Shown here piece after piece: positions 23,761 to 34,659 of a stretch of DNA of 35,198 nucleotides. The notes below the pieces were generated by a model. That model saw only the letters and a program-made list of their open reading frames with translations, was not told where the DNA came from and searched no databases. The translations under genes and the position numbers were made by a program. Positions within the stretch are counted from its first letter, which is position 1. Each line of letters begins with the position of its first letter. Source of the stretch: Heterostelium multicystogenum. Lineage: Eukaryota > Evosea > Eumycetozoa > Acytosteliales > Acytosteliaceae. The stretch lies in assembly GCA_003667245.1 (NCBI GenBank), contig RCNN01000298.1:1-35198 (forward strand), given 5' to 3'.

Positions 23761-26700
23761 TTATTTATTTTGTAATTTTTGTAATTTCCTTTCAAAAGAT
23801 TGTTTTTCTCTATGAAATCGTCTCATTCTTATGAAGTAGATGGTTGCTCCTATGGCTGCGGCTAATCCTATGACACCACAACTGACAGCAATTGCGACAA
23901 TGGCGCCAGTTGATAATCCTTTCTTCTTCTTCTCACATGTCTTGCTTGGACCATCATAACTGATATCGACCAACGACGAGAAGTCAGGATCAATCACAAC
24001 ATCCTTGTCATAATGTGGAATGACAATCGCAATTCGAGATGTCACTGATTTATATGAATCCTCTTGAGTATCGTCATCTTCAATGACCAAGTTCTTTTGT
24101 CTTGACAGCATCACCATCGACCAATGCACGATCCAAGAATCGACCATACAATGAATTATCATTGATATTCATCTTTATCCATTGAACATTGTTGTTTGAT
24201 TCTTCACCAATCAACTTTGATGAACAAACATCATTGTCTGAACTTGTCACTGTTGCTTCCATGACGACTTGCATTGTGGACAGTTGGTCAACAAACTCAT
24301 ATCGATCAATATCGATTGTGAATTTGATTGTGAATGGAACAATATTGATGACACCTCCTGCAAATGTGATGTTTGATTCTTTCTTGAAGAAATCGATTGT
24401 TGTGTTGATAATTGTTTGTCTTCCTTTCAAAACAGTATGATATTTATATGATGTCTTCTCATCTGTCGATGAAACTGATCCCAAGCTCCAATGATCATCG
24501 AAAATGAATTTGTTAATTGTTTTTAGTTGATCATCTACTTCCAGCAATGATACAACACTGATCTTTATCAGGATACTTTGATTAGGATAGTCAGGAGTGG
24601 AAACATTGAATTCAACAGTTGGGTTCTCGGCAGGTGGTGGAATTGGAGTTGGATTCACCTTCGATGAACAAGATGGACCATACCAAGGTGAGAAACATTT
24701 ACAACCATTTGATTGACATTCACCTTGATTGTTGCAAGCTGGTTCTCCTGGACATAGATTAGGATTTGGTTGTGAAGGTGTTGGTGTTACTGGCGGTGTA
24801 TAGGTAGGTTTTGGTTTAGGGGGTCTTAGTTTTCTAATTAAAGGATAAATATCTATAATATTGGATTCTATTGATCGTATTACAATCTTCATTTGAATAA
24901 AATCGGATGTAAATGATGATATTCCTAAATTGATCAATGACGATGACTTGAATATAGTTGAATGTGGAATCCAACCGTTACTATCTCGATAATCAATGTA
25001 TACTGTTCCATTTAAAAAGTTATGTCCTGAAACTGATAGAAATCCACCATTCTTTGTTACTTGGGAGCAGTTTTCAATGAAAGGATAAAGAAAGGATTGG
25101 GTTCTATTAATTGTATAATCAAAACCTAAATCCTTCAACATTTGACTAGAATATCCCCTGATATTTAAATAGTTATCCATGATTCCATAGATAGAAACTA
25201 TCAAGATGTTCTGACCAAATCCCCAAGGCAACTGGGACTTAGCTGAATAGAAAGCCAAATTTTGAGTATTGTTGATTGGTTGTGATTGAATTTTGAAATA
25301 CATATCGTTGTCAGTTAAAATATAGATATAGGGATGATGTCTATTTGAAACTCCAGAACCAATATCAGAAACTGATAATATAGCTTCAAATTCTCTATTA
25401 TTAGAACCAACATCTATTGATTTTGTGAACCAGAGTGTTTCTAAATTAGGAAGAACACTATCAGAATCCAGACAAGTTATAGAAATATTTAGATGACTTT
25501 CATAAATAGTTCCAAGTACATCATTAATACTACTTATTGTGGAAACCTCCATAAATTTGATTTCAGGGTATTGATCAAAAAGATCAATAGATAGAATTGA
25601 AAAAGTTTGTGATCTACAAGTATCTCTTTCAACTATAAATGAGAGTTGATAAATACCATTATATTTATCACCATATATTCTATGAGTTTCGTTGATAAGA
25701 AATGATCTAATTTTCAAAGTCTACTTCAGATATCACATCTACAGTTCCATTCAAAAATCCATTAGGATAATCATAAATACTGATATTCCATCCAACTATA
25801 AACACAGGTGAACCATTGATTGTATCATTGTAAAGGAATGAAATTAAACTTGTCATCTTAGGCTTTGTTAAGTCAACATCTTTTTGGAATAATTAATTAG
25901 TACTTGAAACTAAGTATATCATAGAATTTAAATACCTGTAAGAGTGACAATGAGACTAGCATTGTTTCCTATAATTGAAGCAATATCCGACAGTGGATAT
26001 CTGTTCAAAGCAGAAGAGATATAATATTCCTGAATCCCAGGTAGACATGAGGACATTATAAAATCGAATCTATACATATTTTTCTCTTGGATAAATTCTC
26101 CATAATAGAAAGAGTTTTTAACTTTATCTTGAACGCTATAGAATTGGAAAGTTTCTAAAATTGGTCTAGCGTTTTCATTATTATTTGTGAAACTTAACCA
26201 AAGTACATTTTGAACATCACCTCCATCACTCATATCAATATTGTTTTTTTCGAAGTGGATATAAGTAATATTGAGAACATTAAAGTCAACTAGGAAATAC
26301 TTGATTAATATACTGTCATTATAATAGTATTTAACAATACCTACATAAACCAATGTTTATCAATGATGGAAGTTTGTTAAAATTGTTGTTATAGATATCT
26401 CCACTGTTTAACTGAGTGGTAAATCCATAGTTTTCATAAAAAAACTCCACTGATAGTTTGGAGGCAATGGGAGGTACATGGTATGGAATATCATAAAGTA
26501 TATATTCATAGACTCCGTTGAATTGGTTTCCACTAATTATCTATTATAATTTATTTGTTAAAAAATATTCGAGAGTATTAGTATTTTACTTACATTTGAT
26601 TTTGTAATGATCATCCTATTTATCTTAATAGACAATATTCCTCTTGGAGAACTAGCATTGATTCGGAATAATACAGAATATGGTGTTGTAGGAATCATTT

Positions 26701-28384
26701 CAAATGAATTGATTTGCAAATCCACAATATTTAAAGATCCAGCTTGAGTTATCCCTTATTAAAATGTATTCTCAACATCAAAATTAACTTTTACTTACTA
26801 TTTGGGGCAATCAATAAAGTTTTGTCTAAAGATGTATAATGACTAAAATAAGATCCTATAAAACTTCTTTGTGCAATTGATGTGAAACCTAAGCTAGTTG
26901 AATTCAAATATTGAAAAGGATATTCAGCAATATTTTTGTTTATACTGTTTCCAATTGCTTTTGAAAATGAGAAATATGGATAGTTTGCTACATTTTCAAA
27001 CATTATCGTATTGGTCAAGGTATCATTTGAATAGTAAAAATCAACACTAATTCCTGTGTACTCTTTAGTATTTAAATAATACTAAATGTTAATAATTGGT
27101 AATATTGGTAATATTGCTATTAAAAATGAATATGAAACAAACCTGGGTATACTTTAACATTTGGCATTTGAGTTGATAAACAATGTACAATTAGAATCAC
27201 AATAGAATTGAGAAATGGGTTCTCCAATAGGTGTTAATATTGTATAATATGAACTATGGGTTATATTAGATTGGATCAGATATGATGACACGGAAAGAGG
27301 TAATGATCCATATGAATTCAATGGAATAGAGTCCATTTTCTCATATACTGAAAAGTATTCCCAAGAAGGATTATAAAATAGGTAATTTTGTGTATAGGTT
27401 GAATTAGGCGCAGGAGAAATGAAAGTATAAAGAGGAATAGTATCTCTATCATCTATATATTAAATTTAGTATATTAGATTTTATAATTAAATATATAACT
27501 TACAATTTTTGGGAAAAGTATTGGTAATATTGATGATTGGACCTGGACCAATATTTCCTGTAAATCCAGCTGATTGTTTTAGAGAAAATTGGATACCGAT
27601 ATTGTCAGGAAATGTTGAACCAACTTTACTAATTAGTCGAATATAAATATTTATCAATGAAACTTTCTCTGGGTTGGAACTAGAAAGCATACAAGAAAAG
27701 TAATTAGAGGGTAATGCTAAACATTGATAATCAGGATTTGAACTCATTGAGTCTGTCATGTTCATCTTTACAGACAATGATAATGCACCAATTTTAGGTA
27801 GATAAAACAGGATTACCAACAAAATCAAAACTTAAATTATCAATAGATACAAACTATATATAAATAAAATTATAAATCATTAGGGTTTCTCTAATAAGGT
27901 TGATATCTAAGTTTACCTTACCTTTACATTCATAGTCCATATCTAATGAAAGTACTTTGATGGAAAATTCTCATCAGAATCTCTAGTGACATTAAGATCT
28001 ATCTTTTGTTGTCCAGGGGAAGTAGTGAATTTCAAGGTAAAAATCTGGTTTGTTAATATTGAAGCAGTTCCAAATACCAAAGATTGTGCTACCATATTAC
28101 TTCCTGAGGATATATTTGACCATTTAAGATCTGATTCCAAAATTTGAGAATCATAAGAAAGGCTTACAGTATAGGTCACCTCACATTTTGTAAATCCACC
28201 ATATTTTGAGTATTATCTGGAATAATTAGTTTATTAAGAAGGACTTCAGCTCCATAACAATCTTTATATTTTATTTATTAGAAAATAGTTTTAGTATTTT
28301 AAATCTAATGTATATTTTATAAATTTATTTACTTTTAAATTCAATAAATAGAAGTAAAAATAATATAATATTATAATATTTCAT
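23761..28384 (-). CDS. ComC-like surface protein, paralog C, with many frameshifts
   Basis: Same plan as A and B. Exon 1 (28384-28333) is a signal peptide (MKYYNIILFLLLFIEFK); the following exons run to 23761. Recognisable landmarks in order: YGGFTKCEVTYTVSLSY (about 28200-28160), an ectodomain rich in N-glycosylation sites, IISGNQFNGVYEYILYD, IRITDYPNG-like NISIYDYPNGFLNG (about 25790), an IPT/TIG-like domain (TKNGGFLSVSGHNFLNG), the EGF-like module, ComC-type domain, membrane helix and basic tail (MRRFHREKQSFERKLQ). One-base shifts are needed near 28200, 27945, 27805, 27175, 25710 and at the T run 24095-24098. It has an extra 53-nt intron (26593-26541) that A and B lack. The lesions could be errors, as elsewhere in the window, or mark a young pseudogene; conserved splice sites and shared domain sequence argue for a recently functional gene. 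Confidence 0.72.
23882..24788 (-). repeat. Homogenised block, copy C
   Basis: 907 bases, equal to 906 plus one extra T in the run at 24095-24098. At the high-coordinate end it matches A (CATAGATTAGG), in the middle it matches B (STPDYPNQ..., DDHWSLGSVS), and at the low-coordinate end it matches A again (GACACCACAACTGAC, GGCGCCAG). This alternation is typical of gene conversion. Confidence 0.88.
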
Positions 28385-29158
28385 TTTGGACATATAATAA
28401 TAATAATTTATCATATTATTAGTATTTATATTGTATTCAATAATAATCAAGAAATATAAATATTTGTTTAAATCAACTTTTGAATTGGATTAGAGGTCGA
28501 TTTCATCTTATTTTGAATGTAACATTATAAATGATATTTCCTTCCTTTAGTTCATAGAAAGGATAATTTAGGATCAAGTTGGATAGATTTTTGAAATCTT
28601 GGTAGGCGATAATCAGATACTATCTTTTTGGTGATTAGATTGTGTCAAAAAATTTTCGTGCTTCTTGTGTAAAATTTTGAAAGATATGAACAAAAATCAA
28701 GGGATATTTGCATAATTTTGGCAATGGTTATAAAAATCCGAAATTAAAAAGAAAAATATCCCACCTTTAGAACTTAATTTCCTACTTATTATTTTATTCA
28801 TTCAAATGTTACTTATTTGAACATAAAAACCAAAGTCTTTTTACTTTTCTTTAGAATAATCAAATGATTTTTAGTAGTTTGTTTATGAATCCATTGGATG
28901 ATTGTCTACAACTAAAATTCTGTCATTAAATTTAAAAAACAAAAATAAACATAAATAATGATTGACAAACAAATACAATCTAAATATATGTGTGTGTATC
29001 AAATTCCAAAATTAAAAACAGTGAGAAGTTGACAAGTCATTGAAATTTTTAATATATATATTTTGTTTTTTATTTTTTTTTTTAAATTTAAAGATCTCAG
29101 GGGTGGTTGATTCATTATTACATATGAGGTCTAAGATATATAAATTAAATCTTAAATT
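28385..29158. other. Divergent intergenic region between paralog C and the prenyltransferase gene
   Basis: About 770 bases of AT-rich DNA with poly-T tracts (29065-29085) and no convincing coding frame on either strand. It must serve as promoter region for both divergent genes. Confidence 0.5.
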
Positions 29159-30286
29159 ATGGATGATAAATCAAAATTAAAAGAGAGGCTTGTACAATCA
29201 ACAAATGAAAGCCCAAACAGTAGAAAGACTAAGGAATCAAAAGTGACACCAGCATCTTCTGAACCAAAGAATGATGTCAAGACTACTCCTGTAAAACCAC
29301 CTGGCAAGGCTGGTGGCTTCCCTCATAGCCGTTAGACCATGGAGTCTGACCGCGTGTGTAAGCTCCGTGCTTGTCGGCACTTCATTGGCCTATAGATTCC
29401 ACGGTGTTTTTGACCCCGTCAACTTTGCTACTGTGTTTGTCGGAGCTGTTGCCACACAGTGCATCGGAAACTTGGTCAACTCCTATTGTGATCTTGCCAA
29501 TGGCGTTGATCGTTTCGAAACTTCGGCCGATCGTACTATGTTTGACCTCGGACTTTCACCCTCCTATATTTCAAAAATGATTCTTGGATCTATTCTCACT
29601 GCTTTGGCTGCCACTCGGAGTGCTCGTTGTTCGACTCCCACTCGACGCCATTCTTGAGCAGCTGCTGCCACTCGTATTGATTGGTGCCATTCTCACCGTA
29701 TTTTACACATTAGCACCATTCTCACTCAAATACCGTGGACTTGGTGATTTGGTCATTGTTGCATGCTTTGGTCCTCTCATTGTGCAAGGAACCTTTGTAG
29801 CCCAGACTCACTTTATATCTAACATCGTTTATCTCTATTCGATTCCACTCGCCCTCATCATTGAAGCCATTCTTCACATAAACAATACACGTGACATCTC
29901 AAATGACAAGCGTGCCAAAGCAGTTACTCTTGCCAATATTCTTGGACCAGCTTTATCAAACTATTTCTTTGCATTTTTATATATACTGTAAGTGAGCTTA
30001 AAACTAATATCGATGCACAACTCAGCCTCAATGTCATGTACAACCATCACTAATACAATGCCATTTCTATTATAGCGCATATATCATTCAATATATGATT
30101 GCCATGAAAGAAAACAACAGTTTTATCAATCTTCCATTGCTTTTAGTACCAAAAGTCATCTATACATTGGTACCAAGATTTTTTGCAGCCGACTGGGATG
30201 GCTTAGACGCAATAGCAGGTCAATTTGCATTCTTTTTTGGTGGTCTAAGTACAATTGCATTTGTATACAGTGTACAAGACTTATAA
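29159..30286 (+). CDS. UbiA-family prenyltransferase, UBIAD1/MenA type
   Basis: Integral membrane enzyme that attaches a polyprenyl chain to a naphthoquinone-type ring; the UBIAD1 branch makes menaquinone-4 in animals, and the acceptor here is unknown. The start ATG at 29159 gives a hydrophilic 50-residue N-terminus (MDDKSKLKERLVQS), then VRPWSLTACVSSVLVGTSLA, the first Asp-rich motif NLVNSYCDLANGVD (about 29469-29510), KYRGLGDLVIVACFGPLIV, the second Asp-rich region NNTRDISNDKRAKAVTLA, and further membrane helices. An intron (29988-30075) precedes the last exon (30076-30286, ending YSVQDL). About 345 residues with roughly eight to nine hydrophobic segments, as in the family. Two one-base shifts are needed, near 29303-29312 and 29612-29625; both lie between well-conserved stretches in different frames. 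Confidence 0.85.
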
Positions 30287-30522
30287 AATAAAACATATAC
30301 TTTATCATATATAAATATATATGATTGTAGTAATACACGTCATGACACCCCCCAACAACATTGCATTTTTGATTGTCATTAATTTAAATTTAAAAAAATA
30401 GAAGTTCATCAACCCAAAGTACAAGTCTTCTAAAAATTAATATTAAATTAAAAACACAATAGATAACATCTGTTCTGCATGTTAAACGACCTCCAATCGA
30501 TTGTGGTGCACTTGAATAAATA

Positions 30523-33371
30523 ATGATGAGATCAAGAGTAGTCCTACTACTGATAGTTGTTCTAACGATCTTGGCTACTTTTAAAGTAGCTCCAAACTTA
30601 TTCACAATTACCAAACAATGCAGCAACTACTGACACTCAAGTAATTATTAGATCTACTATTGATATGATTGATGATGGTCATCAAATATAAATACAAGAT
30701 GATATTAATACTCTGCTGTTGATCAATCATTATTGTATTCATTCTGCTACTACTACTACTACTGCTTATAGGATCAACCAGGTGGTATTAAAGTCAATAT
30801 ACAGGTGTTGTTGATGGGTTTCGAAGAGGATGGTGCTTTCAAATATAGATTGGATCCACTTGAGTTTAAGAATCTCTTGCAAGAATCATATCCAAAACAC
30901 ACTCCATTTTCATTGGAGACTTCAATATATCATATAGCATCGATGCACAGAAATCCTAATTCTAAATACGAAAAGGTACACTATCCAGAAGAACTTTCGT
31001 CTCACTATGATATAACATACACTGTTAGATCTCTTCCAACTGCTTCTATCTCAAGACTAGAGCATCTCATGGCACTAAATGCCAAGTATACAACTAATGT
31101 AAGCTAATCTTTTTCACCTATAATATAAGCAATCGTAATGAGCTAACTGTAAATACTATCAATTAATTCAATAGCCAGTTGATGAAGAAACACACTTTGT
31201 TCCTGTAGACCCACTGGAACCATTTTTTGAATCAGAAATTCGATTGAATAGCTTACCTTCAAATTTACCAACCTATACTATATTGTTTATCAACCCCGCC
31301 AAAGAGAGAATATTTAGGGAGGGTACAAAAGCAAAATATTTATATCAGTTGCAAGAGCAGACATGCGGTCCTGTCTGGGTTGGTGCAGGTAGATATGTAG
31401 TCGTAGATTTATCAGCAGGTCCATTGAAATATGGATCAACACTTCACAAATCATCACTTGAAATACTCTCGGAAGGATCTGTCGATTATGATTCATTACC
31501 AAGATTTGATTGAATATTTCCAGAAACCAGGCTATTCTGGTACCTCTTTGCAAGGTGCTTCTCCAGTATGTAACTTGTACCAACCCTTATAAAACTATTA
31601 TTAACACCAATCAACCAGGTTGAAATCAAAGCACATATGTCATCTTTGGTTATTTCAGGAATTCAACATGTAATATTACAAGATACCAAATACAATTTAA
31701 TACCATTATTCCAAAGGTAAGATCCGTCTATAAATCAAACAACCCTGCACAGTCAAATCTAACCAATTGAGTTCAATGATAGATTTTAATTCCAATTTTG
31801 GTATTTAAAGATCATGATGAATATGATCCTTTAGAAGAAGGTAGTCCCACAAGCATTGACATAAACCTCATCAAAAAAGAAGCAAAAAGAATATTCCCAT
31901 TCTCAGAGGTCACAATTGTAACAGGTTCTCATTCAATTCACGAACATCGTCATATAGGTTTGGCATTCTCCAAATCAATTAGATCCCACTCAAGCTTTGA
32001 ATTAAATCCACAAACAAAGTAGGTTAATCTTAAAACAAAAATCTAATCATTCATATATTAATAGAAACTATTATTTCAGCAAATTTGAATCATCAATTAA
32101 GACATATATTGATAGTGAAGAGCTTTTGTTGAAACTAAAGAATGAGGACGATGTATTAGCAGGAGGATTAATAGGTGAGCATGTAACACAGATTCCAAGT
32201 GTTCTAAATAAAAAATCTGGTATGTCTCATACATGTATCATTCAGGAGGATTTTACCATTACTAACTACTATATTTCAGATTCAAATACACAGAACTAAA
32301 AATACTACCAGTTTATATATTCTCAATGAAATCAGCAAAATTCTGGACTACTATTGGACAAAAATACTATCTATATGTTGCGTATGTAACTTGATTAGCT
32401 ACAAATCAATACACCTTACTAATAATCAACTCATTAGTAACCAAGATGCTGTTGCAGTTTTACAAACTCAGACTTCTTTTAAACGGTATACACTATCAAG
32501 GTAACCAAGTTGTAGCATTCCAACCACAGTCTGTGAATAGGCACATTATAGCTGGTCTTGCATCCTCTCAAGGTCTTCTGGGACCAACACTCAGATTCTC
32601 AATGTCACACGACAAACTTAAGAATAGCTATCTTTGGAGCTATGGACAACATCCATTTGGATTTTTTGGAAAATGGTACTGAAACTCTCTCAGATATTCA
32701 TTGATTCGATTACTAGAAATACAATTATCACAAACAGTTCAGAGCTCAACAAGAGTATTAGATGATGCCCTTCAAACTATTTCAAAGTTTTCAGTTGTAC
32801 GTATAATCACTATATTTCTCCGGTCCCTTACTAATAAGCTCATTTTTAGAAATATTTAATGGACTCACTTGGATATGATATTGATGAAGTACCACCATCT
32901 GGATATCTCATCGATCGATTCTATCATACTCCCACCCAATAAACTACCACTGGTCAAAAACAACAGTAAAAAAGATTACATGATGAACTTGACTCTATTC
33001 AACACAGTATGACAGAGTCTATAGATATTATACAAACTCTAAATCAACAAGATCTTCAGTCAGAAAAAAGTAAGTTATGGTAGAACTATTGTTAAAAATG
33101 AGAATTCTCTGACCAACTTCAATATTTTAAATAAACAGGACAAAGGAATCTGTTTCACAAAAACTGAATATGTTGTCAAAAGAAGATAGCAGCTTTCACA
33201 GAGTATGTAAATCAAGAAATCAGTATAGCCGAAGCCCAACTGCAATGTTGTGCCATCAACTCCGTCTCAAAGAAAATGAAAAACTCCAACCTCACTTTAA
33301 TTCTGGCGCTTCTGAGTGGAGTTGCCATAATTTTTTGTCGCTTTGATTATAACGAGAAAGAAGAGCAATAA
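30523..33371 (+). CDS. Type I membrane protein resembling plant At5g58100/DUF7906 proteins, with frameshifts and in-frame stops
   Basis: Molecular function is unknown; the plant relative is a membrane protein needed for pollen wall formation. ATG at 30523 begins a signal peptide (MMRSRVVLLLIVVLTILA). The exon ends at 30640 and the next begins at 30772 (DQPGGIKVNIQVLLMGFEED). Landmarks: FVPVDPLEPFFESEIRLNSLP (about 31192), ISGIQHVILQDTKYNLIPLF (about 31660), ELKILPVYIFSM (about 32300), RHIIAGLASSQGLLG and SYGQHPFGFFGKW (about 32530-32680), a coiled coil (LHDELDSIQHSMTESIDII, about 32976) and a C-terminal anchor (NLTLILALLSGVAIIFCRF, about 33290) before the stop at 33369-33371. The match to the plant family is from memory of the GLAS..HPFGxF pattern. 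Several single-base shifts and three in-frame stops (TGA 32680-32682, TAA 32940-32942, TAA 32967-32969) occur. Introns are short and GT-AG. Confidence 0.6.
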
Positions 33372-33577
33372 AATAACAGAATAGATTATATTATTATTAT
33401 AAAAACTAAACTTTAATTTTACTTCAATTAAAGAGGATGTGGGTTCTGACGATTAATGTTATATAAAGAAATCATTTAACATAACATAGAATTTGCTTTT
33501 ATGTTCACACAAGAGATAGATTCGAACTATTCTCAGGCGCTGATTTTTTATAATTTATTTACGAGAGGGCGTGTTGT

Positions 33578-34200
33578 TTAGACATTTGGGACGTTTTTGA
33601 GTGTTGTAACCCTTCTTCTTTCCGAAAACCAGTGACAACGTTGGACGAAACGACGGTTGTACAACAATCTCTTCTTGGCACGGACCAACCTTTGGCTTTC
33701 TGATCTCCTTCTTTTCAACGTTTGGAGTAGCGTTTCTGACTTTACCAGCTCTGTTCAAACCACCGTGAACCTTACCTGTATATCAATCATAATATTTGAT
33801 TAATAAATGTCATAAAGAAAACAATCATCTAACCTTCATAATTTAACCATGATAAAAATAAGATATTCATTTAGATTGCATTTACTTCTACTACTAGTTC
33901 TTGCTAAAACTGACTGTGGTTGTTTAATCTAAATATGATTGAAATATAACATTGTTGAAATCTGTTGTCGTGTTGTTGTTCATGTATTAACTATCATATC
34001 TGTTGTAAATTATTAGAATATCTTTAAATTTATCTGTTATCGCATTTATTTTTTCTAAATATCTGATTGTTTCGGTGTAGAAGAATCTAATCTAGTAGAG
34101 TAGTAGTAGAAGTATTGATTGATGTTTATAATGTATCTCTTATTTACAATGTTTATCATTAAAATTAAGTAAGGGTTTTGTTGTCTAAAAACATACCCAT
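33578..34200 (-). CDS. rps30: 40S ribosomal protein S30 (eS30), two exons, with frameshifts
   Basis: Small basic protein of the 40S subunit near the decoding site. The first exon is only ATG G (34200-34197). A 421-nt intron (34196-33776, GTATGT..ATACAG) follows, and exon 2 starts at 33775, giving MGKVHGGLNRAGKVRNATPN. The C-terminal half of the S30 signature (GRAKKR.LYNRRFVNVVTGFGKKKG) is recoverable only by ignoring about four single-base insertions in runs of C, C, T and A between about 33690 and 33590; the natural end is then NTQNVPNV with TAA at 33580-33578. It is not fused to a ubiquitin-like domain, as in yeast and plants and unlike animal FAU. No snoRNA with clear C/D boxes was seen in the long intron. 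Confidence 0.88.
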
Positions 34201-34570
34201 TGTTTATTATGTGATGTTGTTAGTAAGTAAGTAAAAGGACTATGTAAAATTCTAACTCGTCATTTTTGTATGCATCAAAAAATTGAAAAAATTAAAAATT
34301 ATTAATTAAATCGAAAAAATTGTTTTGAGAAAAATAAAATAACGTGGGTTTTTCAAAGGCATTGAGACAACAAAATTGCCAATTCTAAAATAAAATATCG
34401 ACCCGGGCTTTTATTTTTTGAGTAAATTATGCCATGTAATAATAATAATATTATAAATTTTGAGAAAAATGTAATATATATATAAATAAGGATATATTAT
34501 TTATTGTTATTATTGTAAAATTAACAAAAGAATCTAATAATTTAACATTGATTCTGGTGGGAAAGTCTAC
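34201..34570. other. Upstream region of rps30
   Basis: AT-rich and without coding character apart from a weak candidate terminal exon at about 34450-34570 for the gene on the right. A GC-rich palindrome CCCGGG lies at 34402-34407 within ATCGACCCGGGCTTTT, conspicuous in this context and about 200 bases upstream of the S30 start; it may be a regulatory site. A TTA-type triplet run lies at 34611-34634. Confidence 0.4.
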
Positions 34571-34659
34571 ACAAAGTTAAAAAACATAAGTAAAAATGAA
34601 TTAGTAAACTATTATTATTATTATTATTATTATAAGATAGTATTGTTTGTCAATTACCT

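Noticed and set aside
13247..28384. Reading the broken paralogs A and C as several short separate genes
   Set aside because: Exon phases, shared splice sites and paralog B, whose last exon is intact, show that each is a single 9- or 10-exon gene split only by one-base shifts.
32930..32969. Reassigned stop codons (TAA read as Gln)
   Set aside because: Other genes in the window end in TAA normally (secA, rps30, SDR), so a variant code is not supported; local error or decay is simpler.
33500..33535. Possible tRNA T-arm (GTTCGAATC on the - strand)
   Set aside because: The stem is imperfect and no D-arm, anticodon arm or acceptor stem can be built; it sits just after the rps30 stop.
33776..34196. 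snoRNA within the rps30 intron
   Set aside because: A C-box-like ATGATT occurs but no properly spaced D box (CTGA) or terminal stem was found.
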